From Tomocerus qinae (Eukaryota > Arthropoda > Collembola > Entomobryomorpha > Tomoceridae): a stretch of DNA of 64,000 nucleotides. Every line of letters starts with the position of its first letter. Within the stretch, counting starts at the first letter, position 1. A program made the translations under genes and the position numbers. Below are positions 23,455-33,498 of the stretch, piece after piece. Where the stretch lies: assembly GCA_020055645.1 (NCBI GenBank), contig CM034546.1, positions 81,220,001 to 81,284,000 of the forward strand. Reading direction: 5' to 3'. The notes beneath the pieces are model-generated. The model did not search any database, was not told the DNA's origin, and worked only from the letters and a program-made list of their open reading frames with translations.

Positions 23455-23850
23455 TGTGGGCAACGGGCAAATTATTCTGACTATCATATTGCCTCTTAAC
23501 TTTTTTTGCAGCAAAAGAATCAACTCAAAAACCAATAGATCTACAAAAAAGTTTAAATTGGGAAACAGATCCTCCACAATCCTCTGCATTCGGCTCCGAA
23601 AGAATATTTCAAACGTATTGGTCAATCAGGAGATATAAACGTTTTATTGGGGAATTTGCAATTTATCGCAACTAGAGAGATAAGTTTAAAATATTCTTTC
23701 GGAGCCGAATGTTGTAGGTTATGGAGCATCTTTTTCCCTATTTAAACCTTCTTGTAGCTCTTTTGGTTTTTGAGTTGATTCTTTTCCTGCAAAAAAAGTT
23801 AAGAGGCAATATGATAGTCAGCAATTTACCGGTTGCCAACGTACGTCCTA
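23455..23850. repeat. Inverted duplication carrying an exon-like sequence
   Basis: About 150 bp at 23455-23612 reappears as a diverged inverse copy at 23687-23850. Both contain ttgcctcttaacttttttt followed by gcag, a good splice acceptor, and cattcggctccgaaagaata. Confidence 0.7.
23512..23675 (+). pseudogene. Exon-like frame after a splice acceptor
   Basis: Directly after the ...tttttttgcag acceptor a frame stays open for 54 codons to a TAG at 23673-23675. It reads KESTQKPIDLQKSLNWETD, then FGSERIFQTYWSIRRYK. The inverse copy at 23687-23850 keeps the acceptor and the first ten codons but has stops. No family is recognised. It could be a terminal exon of a transposon gene or a captured host exon. 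Confidence 0.3.
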
Positions 23851-24579
23851 CTTACTTAATCATCCTCGTTATTTCTATTTTCTACCTACCCCGTTACATT
23901 TATTAACCAATTCTATGTGAAGTCAAGTCAACCCATTCAATCCACAACCAAATGATACGTTGCCTTGCTATTAATAGTTTGACTCCGCTGCGGTCGCCCC
24001 GTTCGAAGTGAAAGGGACACTAATCCCTTTACATGGCGGAGGCCTGCCTGCTTAAAGAGTAGGACTTTGTGAAATTTTTGAAATTCACTGGCAAAATATT
24101 TTCTACTAAAAAATTAAAAACTGGAGTGGCTACCGTCTTCTTTATTAAGTCGAGTAGGTCAGGAAGAAGTTTGGTAAAGATCGGGTGAAAACTGTAGGAG
24201 GAGTATCTGGACAAAGCGTGACAGATCGGAGCGTTTCCTCCCACTCCTTCAATGTTAAAATTCGAAATTCAAAAAATCATAAAACGATTTCTATGAAAGA
24301 TATCGTTTTGAAACTCGAAGTTTGGGGTTCTGACTATGATGTCCCCATCCAGTAGAAATTTGAAAGTCATAAATTGATGTTAAAGGACATTTGTGCAGCT
24401 ATTATTATATAGATCATATATAACCGTATTATAACACATAATGCCGAACTTCAGCCTTTATGTGACAAACTCCCAATGTTATATCCATCCGGGAAAACAA
24501 TGACCATCGGTTTTAGAGGGTTTCGGTGTTTATGATTAGAGTAGGTCATTTTTGGAGTTTATGATCACCAGCTGTTTGA
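23851..24579. other. Unassigned intergenic DNA
   Basis: No gene recognised. A 71-codon minus-strand frame (24029-24244) follows the decayed transposase on the same strand and could belong to its 3' region, but no motif supports it. Confidence 0.35.
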
Positions 24580-25890
24580 GCATACAAATAAGTGCCATCT
24601 AAAACAACTGAGATGTTTTCCTCTTCTAACTGCAATAGAATAAATGCCATTTGTGTTTAACGTTGCTTTGCTTGCTCTCTACTTATGTGATTAAGTGATT
24701 ATAGCCCAAATTCTTCGGAACAAAATAAGATTATAAAACATTTCGTACAGTTTCGAAAATGGCACTAACTTTGGGCAAGCTATCAAGTTCAAACAGGAAA
24801 CTTAGGAATTCATGACTCTGATTTAAGCGAACTTTAACCGGAAAGAGCCCGAGAGCGTTTCTTATACTTTGGTTTAAGAGTTACGTAAATGTGAATGTGT
24901 AAATCGTCAAAGTTGATCCTCGAAAATGCTGTAAGATTTTTGTAATCAGTGTCTGCAAATGTGATCCCAAGTCGAAATCAATTTTAGCAAATGAGGGGCT
25001 AATTCCTTCTGCAGCAATGGCAATAAAAAATTCCTTGATTTGTGAAGACGAAAGAAGAATGGAATCTTTGTTAGCAATCAATTCGGTTACATCGGTTTCT
25101 TTGAAGAATCCGTTCTGTTCTAAGTGGGATCTGCAGCATCGATTCGTAAAGGGAACCATTATTTGCCGTCTTTGCCAAATATTAACGATAGCCGACTTTG
25201 GAATTCGATCTTCCGTTTTTGAACTTTTTGTTCAGAAAGCATTTGCTCATCGTGCTTATGCATACATTAACTTCCAATTTTATCATGGTTTTGCTAGAGA
25301 GAAACACGTAGATTCAGAAATTGAGCTATGCGACGATTGAGATGAAACCGAATCGTTACAATTTGCCCCTGTGCTAAATGATGAAACGACAGCTGAGAAT
25401 CCATTGACATATTCTGACTAAAATCCAATGAATTCACATCACCACCATCAATAGAGTCCTCATAAACAGTACTAGTTAGGGCATCTACTTCCATTTCCTG
25501 ACTAAAGTCCATTGAATTTACAGAAGAAGCTTCAAGTATTGAATTCTCAAAGACAGCACTATCTTGGAAATCTATTTCTATTTCCTGACTAAAGTCCATT
25601 GAATTCACTGAGGTATCAGGTATAGATTCCTTAAAAATTGTGCTAGCCTGTGAATCTGCTAGGTTGCATCGAGATTTTAAAGACTCGTAGTCTTCTTGCT
25701 TTAAAGTAATGACACAATTTGAGCAGGCATAGTCGTTGGGGTCAATAGTTTTCCCCATATAATTACTGAAAAAATGACAAAAACTTCCATAGTCTTAATG
25801 CCCAATCGCTTATATCTCCCGCGTTTATCCATGCGTCCAAAGCACATATCACAATACTGATTTTCCCTGGATTTCTTAATAAAATTAAAT
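24580..25890 (-). pseudogene. Decayed Harbinger/IS4EU-like DDE transposase
   Basis: Minus-strand pieces in order: CDMCFGRMDKRGRYKRLG with GKTIDPNDYACSNC (N-terminal Cys4-type cluster, ~25870-25690), a variable linker with three SVNSMDFSQ repeats (25294-25758 frame), VPFTNRCCRSHLEQNGFF (24881-25159 frame), then frame-broken GYNHL and an MALICMLK/DGTYLY-equivalent region near 24700-24580. The last part parallels the transposase at 55143-56385 (FVPRFLGYNH, MADGTYLYI), so the two are members of one family. There are many stops and frame changes. This copy shows what the N-terminal half missing from the 55-kb copy may have looked like in layout. Confidence 0.6.
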
Positions 25891-26044
25891 AATTTTTTTA
25901 TGTTCAAAAAGCATTTGGAAGTTATCACATAAAATAAAGTATAATTTAGAAGTAAATAGGAAATAACCTACCTTATTAGAGCCATTTTCAAAATTAATGT
26001 ACCAAGTAGAATCCAATTGAAGTATTAATTTTCCAAAAATCTGC

Positions 26045-26335
26045 AGTTGCAACCGATATTTTATGCCAATCCAATGTACCCAATTCCAATCCAAATTCGT
26101 TCCAAGTTGTCACTGATTATTTGTATGCCAATCCAATGTGCCCAATTCCAATCCAAATTTGTTCCAATTTGTTACCGATTATTTGTATGCTAATCCAATG
26201 AACCCAATTCAAATTCGTTCCAAATTGCTACCGATTATTTTTATGCCAATCGAATGTACTCAGTTCCAATCCAAATTCGTTCCAAGTTGTTACCGATTAT
26301 TTGTATGCCAATCCAATGTACTCAAATCCAATCTG
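26045..26335. repeat. ~62-bp tandem repeat
   Basis: About 4.5 units containing gattatttgtatgccaatcc and caattccaatccaaattcgt. Confidence 0.85.
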
Positions 26336-27724
26336 TTGTCTGTGTCAGTAGTCCCCGAGTTTCTTCAATGGCTGGCGAAGGACCACCCTGGTTTGACAAT
26401 TAAACCAAGGAATGTTTTAATAAGAAACGCCTATCTGGGTTCCACACTGCACTCTACTCAATTAGTTCACAATACAAATACAGTTTTTATGTCGAACGGA
26501 ATTTGATGTAAGGTTTTGTAAAGTTATATGAAGCTAATTACAAAACAAAATGTATATTCACTGGGTTCATCAACTAGCGTTGAGCCGTTGATCCTACACA
26601 CAATCCTTCAAATCTCTTCACGTTATTGAATAAACACGAATATCTGCAAGTTACAATCCCTGTCCCTATTTTAACAATGCAAATATTTTCAATAGATTTC
26701 AATATAATTTCAAAAGGTTACAATAGAATTTCAAGGAGAGCCACTACAATGTTAGAAAGATGTTACGTAGAGGGAGAACACACTAGGTACTTATTTAGCT
26801 ACCTACTCGAAGTATTACATTCCTAATCCAAAACGGGAAATTCTCTCAAACCATTGCGGCCAATACCGACAATGAAAGGGAGAGTAATTTCAACTAATAA
26901 AGTTTCACAACAATCGACTTGGCTGTCCGCCGTGTAAGTGCCCGGCTCGAGCCCCTTATCACAATGTAAGGCAAATCTCAAGCCTACCTGACTTAATTCA
27001 GTAGGCAAACACAACTTGGCGAACAGACAGCTCAAATGAGGTGTGCTCTCTGTTTTTACTAAATAAGCTTCACCTATTCTATTCTTAAGATTTTGACATT
27101 CTCGTTTACTATTCCCATGACAAATAACATTAACCTTCGTTCCGTACGCATGATATTTGCCTAAGTTTAAACACAGTGTGTATTATTCCTACTTCTCCTC
27201 TCAACACTTAATACAAAGGCTCAACTTTCTCATTGTCAACTTGCGTAATACAATTTTCATCTCATTGGATAAACGAAGATGAGCTGAGATTTTGTCTGAC
27301 CAATGTCCACTTACACGTGTTATCTATTTACACGTGTCACAATTAATTTCCCCCAGAAATCAATACAATCCCATTCTCAACTCATCTTGTCTATATAAAT
27401 TTCCAGACATCCCTATACAATTCCAGACAATTTTCCAGACATAAGCAATTAAGTATATCATATTACATGACTCACATAAATACATTCACATTCTACTTCA
27501 CACTACAATACAATATTAACACGAATAGAATTGAAAGTGACCCTTGACCATTGTTACAATTTAAAGGGACTCTTCCCTTCATTCACCACTACACAGTCCC
27601 TTCCAATGCTATTTAAATGGAAGATTTTACGTTTTAGTATACACCTGCGATGGTTAAAATTACAAGTCTTAATTTTCATGCGATCATGGAAAAGTTTTAG
27701 GCCTCAGCAAGTCCACTGACCCAA
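26336..27724. other. Unassigned intergenic DNA
   Basis: No gene or known element recognised in either strand. Short frames (26626-26826, 26823-27035, 27531-27719) lack motifs. Confidence 0.4.
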
Positions 27725-28350
27725 AGGATCCTTTAATAGTTAATAACTTCCTACTAAACTACTGTTTTAGCAAAAAGAAAGTTGCGAGAATGAGAGCTAC
27801 GAATTTACCATATCCTAATATGTTTAAATTGTATTAAAGGTTTGATATTCTCAGTGTTGTTGAATATGGTAATTATGTTATACTAACAACTTTATACCCA
27901 CTATTATTGCACAAATGTCTCTACCCCACTTATATTACTGATCTCTGGTGTTATAATGATAAGACTAGATCTAGTCGACTTAAGATTATATCGTTACCCA
28001 TATTAATACTGAATTTTTTAAGAAATCTTTTCAGTATAGATCTACTGTCTTATGTAATGCGTTACCAAATGAAGTCAAATTGAAAGATTCGTTATACTCT
28101 TTTAAGTCTGCTGTTAAAGATCATATAGTTAACTAACGAGTTAATTTGTGAGTTTTTTGTTATGATGATACAATTCTCTAATCTGTCAACCACATTATGA
28201 AATATTTGTACTCTAATGTAAACTTGACTTCTGATTAATCATTATTGTCATTTATATCTACTATATTCTGTCCTCTATTGGAAATTATTCATGTGTTATT
28301 GAATCTGTGTAGTGTTTGACAATAAAGCAATTGCAATTACAATTACAATT
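27725..28350 (+). mobile_element. LINE 3' end (ORF2 C-terminus and tail)
   Basis: Plus-strand reading ends with FFKKSFQYRSTVLCNALPNE, then SLYSFKSAVKDHI and a stop near 28135. This is the standard C-terminus of CR1/RTE-like LINEs; HKCLYPTYITDL upstream fits the same family. A 3' UTR with ttgacaataaagc and a (caatta)n tail ends near 28350. It is 5'-truncated. Confidence 0.7.
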
Positions 28351-28812
28351 TAATAGTTTTATAATACTTTGTCGTTACAACGCGCAAGCGTGTAAAAATA
28401 AATTCCAGCTGGTTGGAATTTGTTTAGCAAATAAACCAAACTGTGTTCCCAATACATAATTTTGAAATTTAATAACCGCATAACCGTAAGCGTACGTCTA
28501 GCAATAACACTCATAACATAACTAAGGCCATTTGTTCTGAAACGTAGTGGCTTGCCCTATGAAGACAATCTCATACGTACATACAAACATACATCCGTAC
28601 AGACAAACATACCGAATTGATGTTTTTAATAATGTACCCCAAAGCAGTTTACCCGACGTTCCCCACACGCAACGTACTTTTGTCGAGTGCCTTCCGAAGT
28701 TACCCTACAAAGACAACTTTTCTAATAGTGGACTTCGGGTAAACTGCTTCGGGGTACATTATTAAAAACATTAACTATTCAATGAGCGTGCGCCAGTTTA
28801 TGTTTATACTAT
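28351..28812 (+). repeat. Dispersed repeat R28 with internal inverted-repeat MITE
   Basis: The inverse copy is at 58045-58500; they share cgttacaacgcgcaagcgtg and ggccatttgttctgaaacg-type text. Nested inside (about 28620-28775) is an inverted pair, tttttaataatgtacccc against ggggtacattattaaaaa. A single arm of that motif is at about 41028-41050. Confidence 0.8.
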
Positions 28813-29024
28813 ATCTGTGTCATGAATTCATGATTATTAATACACTCTCTGTAATGTAATACAATAATACCAATATTATGATTATTTTTAACTTTTTAAT
28901 GTTCTTAGTAAATAACAGCACTCATGATATGTAGACTCTGGGAATAAATTATCGTGGCAAATAAATTATGGTGGCAAATTACCACACAATTATAAATCTT
29001 CAATTGACATAGGCAGAGATATTA

Positions 29025-29765
29025 TATTATAGATAAGTTTGGTAAAATCACATAAACCTAATTAAATGCTTAATAAATATATTAAGACGAAGTGATATGT
29101 TTATATTGTTTAAAGGTTATTTAATGCATTTAAAGTAAAGAAAACTGAAAGAGGAATGTAAACATTGTCAATGTCAAATAAGTAATATGTAAACGTATGT
29201 AATTTAATCTTATAATTTACAACGTTTTATGTTTTTTTCTCCGATACGTAGCCTGAATCTTTAGCAGGGGTCATTTCATTAGTTGTAGAATTTCGTAGCT
29301 GGGAATTTCTTTTTCCTTTGTCATTGTGGTGATTTTTCAGCAAATGAGCAGCAGTAAATTGCGATGTCCACTGTATTGTATGTAGCTATGGTCTTTTTCA
29401 ACCTATCATCTATGTCTACGTATACTGATGCAGATGCTTTCCATTGATGAGAGTCAGAGATCATTATCATACTTATTATCATACTGATCTTATGAGATCA
29501 GTATTAAATTCTATCGCCAATAAGTTGCTTCATTTCTCAGATGGCCCATAGATTTCCAAAATGTGGGATGAAAACATCGAAATGCCTTCAAGTTGCCTTC
29601 AAAGAGTTGTGATTTTGTGATAGCCCTCTAAACTGTTAGTTGTTCTCGCTATATTTTCATCCGTCCGACTATTAACATTCCTCATTGATATTGGGAAAAT
29701 TTAAGGTCTGTCCCACGTTCCTATCCAATTTTGTTCAACATATTCGCGAAGTCCGGTTATTAACC
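29025..29765 (-). pseudogene. MULE-derived element, copy 1 (truncated)
   Basis: The minus strand from 29765 to about 29490 matches the plus-strand MULE frame at 32680-32890 (FDNWIGTW-like region, frame broken). 29480-29025 matches 39650-40030. It lacks both the BEL insertion and the small fold-back found in copy 2, so it supplies the empty sites for both. Confidence 0.75.
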
Positions 29766-29774
29766 AATCTTCAC

Positions 29775-29995
29775 GTTAACTATATTTGTATGGTTGTAAA
29801 ACTGCCGTATGTAGTTGTACAACTGCAGTTGCTGGTTGTAAAACTGCCGTATGTAGTTGTACAACTGCAGTTGCTGGTTGTAAAACGGCAGTAACTGGTT
29901 GTAAACTGTAAACTGCAGTACATGGTTGTAAAACTATAGTACATGGTTGCAAAACTGCAGTAGCTGGTAGTAAAATTGCAGTGCCTGGTTGTAGG
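29775..29995. repeat. ~20-bp minisatellite 'ggttgtaaaactgcagta'
   Basis: About 11 units of ggttgtaaaactgcagtaca-type sequence; a second block of the same family is at 40055-40195. Overlapping frames are artefacts. Confidence 0.85.
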
Positions 29996-30317
29996 ATTTT
30001 AGATGTGAAAATTCCCAATACCAAATTTAACCTTCTGGACTATTTCACGATAGCTTCTAACTAATTAACAAATCAATGTGCTTAATTATTTGAATCAACA
30101 TTATTTGAGATATTCGATAAACTGAAATTGAATTAACATATTTTGATAGTTTTGATTTGAAATACGGTAAACACAAAAGAAAAGGCAAGTGAATTTTTTA
30201 ATTCTTGGTACTTGTACATTTTAAGAAATAAAAATACCCAAATAATACATAAGAAAAATGAGAGCGGAAATAAGTAATGCTTAAACGAAAATAAAATTGG
30301 TGTCTTAAACGAAAATC

Positions 30318-31182
30318 CTAAATATTATGTTGTCTTAAATGTTCTTTCAAGCTGCTAAATTGGTTAAAAGATTCCTCGCAAAATGTGCACGCAAAAGGTT
30401 TCTTTTTGGGGTGGGTTTTCTCATGCTCTTTTAAATGCTCCTTAGTCTGAAATAAATCTTCGCATTTTATGCATGAAAATGGGAATTCCAGACGATGTCT
30501 TTTCATGTGATCCCTCAAACTGGTTGCAATCATGTATCCTTTGCCACAAAGTTTGCAGATGAAAGGTCTCTCTCCAGTATGACCTCTCATGTGTTCATCC
30601 AATTTGCTTTTTTTTTTGTAGTACTTCCCACATTCCTTGCAGCAATGATCCGTCATTCCTGGATGTGTTCTTGCATGGTCGCTTAAAGTGCCTAAAGTTT
30701 TAAAAATTTTAGGGCAGATTGGACATTTGTAACTGTAGAGCTTTTCTTTGGTATGAACTCTCATATGAATTTTAAACAGGTTTTCCCTTGGAAAACCCTC
30801 CCCACAAATATCGCAGCTATATGGCATCTTGTCTGAATTATCTTCAGTGATCTTCGCTGTATCCGAATCGTTGTCGGCGTCCTGAGTCGTTAAATCTAGA
30901 ACTGGAGGTGTGGAAATACTTGATTCGTCTATTTTTAACGGATCTTCCACTTGTACATCTGGCTTTGAAGCTGCGACAAACACCATCGACTCTTCTTCAT
31001 TGTAAAATCCAAGGGCCTTAGAAGAATTACCTAGGTGAAAGCGTTTTTGAAATACTTGTGGAGACTCCAATTGGCGTTTTAAATTTTTCACTGGTACTAA
31101 AATCGAATGAGATAAACAGAGCATTAAGAATTTCTTTCTTTTTTAATAATTTTGCTACCAGAATTATTTTAATACCTTCCAT
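30318..31182 (-). CDS. C2H2 (Kruppel-type) zinc-finger protein, six fingers
   Basis: Probable nuclear DNA-binding protein. A two-exon model fits best: ATG at 31182-31180 in exon 1 (7 coding bases, 31182-31176), a 79-bp GT...AG intron (31175-31097, tttcattcgattttag-like acceptor), and exon 2 from 31096 to the stop at 30318, giving 261 residues starting MEVPVKNLK. An in-frame TAA lies about 75 bases upstream of that ATG. Residues 1-90 are non-globular with an acidic segment (DADNDSDTAKITEDNSD). Residues ~95-259 hold six C2H2 fingers, each C-x2-C-x12-H-x3-H (CDICGEGF, CPICPKIF, CKECGKYY, CKLCGKGY, CIKCEDLF, CTFCEESF). Finger 3-4 has the HTGERPF linker; the other linkers are divergent. No N-terminal ZAD or BTB is visible. 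The alternative is an unspliced start at 31124, which only adds unrelated residues. No clear polyadenylation signal was found nearby. It is the only convincing host gene in the window. Confidence 0.8.
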
Positions 31183-31569
31183 GACTAAAAGTGAGATCCT
31201 CAAGAAGAAATTCGGAATGCAAGAATTTGAGTAGCCCTTTTTATCTTAGGTGAAGGAGGAATGTAACGACGGTCGGATGGTAACTGGGTATTCGACTCTC
31301 TTTGCCTCAGTTCTTATTTGGTTAACTGAATTTTGTATCAAATAATTACTTTTCAAATACGAATAGTTTTCCTTTCAAAAATCCATAACTTGAAAATAGT
31401 CTCGGTCAACTAGAAAAATTACATAACATTAGTTATGATTATTATCACCAAAATCATATTTCTCAATAACAATAAATACAAAATTAAGGATGAGGCTTAG
31501 GGGATGGGAGCGCTGACCCCCCTGGATAGATGCCTGGGTACTTTGCAAAATTTGCAAAAGATCGGATCC
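31183..31569. other. Probable 5' flank of the zinc-finger gene
   Basis: No other gene seen. It is upstream of the gene on its strand, so the promoter should be here; no clear TATA or initiator was identified. Confidence 0.35.
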
Positions 31570-31822
31570 GATTTTCTAGTGTAGTACAAGGTCGGAATGG
31601 CTAACGCATTGGCTAGGGCTTTACCCAAGAAAATGTTCGATATTCTTAAATCATTCGGCATCAGCAATTATTGAACATTTTAACCAAATTTTGTCTATAT
31701 TTCAACATTAAAATATAAAATGCATATAAACTGGGAGGAATATCGAAAATATTTTCGTGGGTACAGCCCTAGCCAATGCGTTTGCCATTCCGACCGTGCA
31801 CTACGACTACAGTAGAAAATCG
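31570..31822. mobile_element. Inverted-repeat (fold-back) MITE
   Basis: Arms of about 75 bp (31572-31645 and 31739-31820) are inverse: ggaatggctaacgcattggc against gccaatgcgtttgccattcc, and ttttctagtgtagtac against gtactacg...agaaaa with slips. The loop is AT-rich and there is no coding content. Confidence 0.65.
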
Positions 31823-32590
31823 TGTTAGAAATTTTGCCAATTTTGAAGCAAGTAAAAAGAGAATTTCATGAAGCGATGGACTAACACGAGTTTTACAAGC
31901 TTTTCTCTATGCCAAACGCTGGTGCAGTCCAGGCATCGAAAACATTTCCACATTAACAAGTTGCTCCTAATCTCTAATTTCCACACTTTAGCTCCGCAAC
32001 CACGCACCTAAGTGGGGCCAGGGTTGTGGGTCGGGTTTTTGGCAAAAAACCCATCTCGCTTCACTTAAAAAACCGTGGGTTTAATGGAGTTTTTGGGCTT
32101 TTTACAAAACATGCAATAATATACACTAAAGCTCCATCTAGATAAAAGCAGAACATTAATTTTCTCACATTTCTATTCAAAAATGTAAACAAATATATAA
32201 TTAGGTGTAAACAAAATATAGCCTTTATACTTTAACTAGGCGGTCACAGGGCCCAGGCCCTGTTATAAATAAAGCTAGCGTGTATTCCGGGGCAATATTG
32301 TTCGATGAGTAGAATGTATTTCAGATACATAAATTTTTATATTTATTCCAAATGACCTCTTCACGGTTTCTACTTAAGGGGCCAGTGGTAGAGATTTTAC
32401 ATTAATAGAGAGTCAAGAAATATTCCAAAACTTCGCTTTAGTATTACGACTTAGGGTCAACTTTTGTTTTTAAATTGAAATGTGGGTATTGGCAACTTAC
32501 TCCGGTCATCCACCATGAACACTTGACTCGGGGTTTACTGAACTCTAAACCACCATTATACATGCTGCCATATTAATTCACAATAAACAA
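31823..32590. other. Unassigned intergenic DNA
   Basis: No gene recognised. A local run with tggggccagggttgtgggtc and repeated 'tttttgg' motifs is not assigned. Confidence 0.35.
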
Positions 32591-33037
32591 TTGGGAGATG
32601 TGAGGCAAACTTACTCGATATCAAAGCTTAGAAGCTTCAATTATACTTTTGTAATAAGTATTTATGATTCTATAAAACCTTTCGTCCAATATGTCGAACA
32701 AAATTGGATAGGAACGTGGGACAGACCTTCAATTTTTCCAAAATCAATGTGGAATGTTAATAGTCGGGCGGATGAAAATATAGTGAGAACAACTAGCAGC
32801 TTAGAAGGCTATCACAATTCTTTGAAGGCAAGATTTCGATGTTTTCATCCCACATTTTGGAAATTTATTTGCCACTTGAGAAATGAAGCAACTTATTATG
32901 AGTCCAACGAAAGTTTTCCTCTGCTGATAACGATAACAAAAGAGAGTTCGCGTTTGACTGAGCAAGAACAAAGGAGACCACCTACAAAGCTATTGTGCCC
33001 TCTTATCAGCAGAGAAAAACTTTCGTTGGACTCATAA
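32591..33037 (+). pseudogene. MULE transposase C-terminal fragment, copy 2
   Basis: The frame contains NWIGTWDRP, SMWNV, RTTSSLEGYHNSLKARF and HPTFWKFI. This is the conserved end of MULE (Mutator-like) transposases that commonly carry FLYWCH fingers in animals. The N-terminal DDE part is absent. The last ~45 codons are not transposase: they come from a 144-bp fold-back inserted after RNEATYY. The remainder of the element continues past the BEL insertion at 39645. Non-functional. Confidence 0.75.
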
Positions 33038-33040
33038 TAC
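32897..33040. mobile_element. Small fold-back insert in the MULE fragment
   Basis: Inverse 34-bp arms (tatgagtccaacgaaagttt at the left, aaactttcgttggactcata at the right). MULE copy 1 near 29510-29520 lacks it, giving a direct empty site (gaagcaacttat continuing into the agaatttaat region). Confidence 0.8.
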
Positions 33041-33100
33041 TAGCGACAGAATTTAATACTGATTGACTCTCATCAATGCAATGGAAAGCATTTGCATCAG

Positions 33101-33498
33101 TGTAAATCTTTCTATCTATCAGTGTATGTCTATCTGTTGTCTACTGCCTGGTGCAAAGTCGCCTGTCTGTGGTGATTACTTGCCCTGGCTAAAATGACCT
33201 TTAAAATGGATCTTTTAATAATTCAAATCTGGTCAAGTGTGCATCTGTGTTTAATCTATTTTATTCTACACAGGAAAATCGCACTAACAAACAATGAATC
33301 AATAATATAAATTTAAATTCAAAATTATTAGTGCTAGTCACTGCTCTGCTTGTCTTGCAATGCTCTCGCTTTGCTTGCTCGGCGTGTACTGTCCAAATTT
33401 GCACTCTCTCGTGCTGGCTTCTCTTTCTGACGTTTTTCTCCTTCTTCCACAACCTTCTTTTCCGTCTCTAGTGGCGGTACTTTTAAAATACGACGACA
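33101..33498 (-). repeat. BEL 3' LTR
   Basis: In element orientation starts TGTCGTCGTATTTTAAAAG and ends GATTTACA. The polyprotein frame runs into it and stops at 33334, so about 55 codons of the C-terminus are LTR-encoded. Confidence 0.95.
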
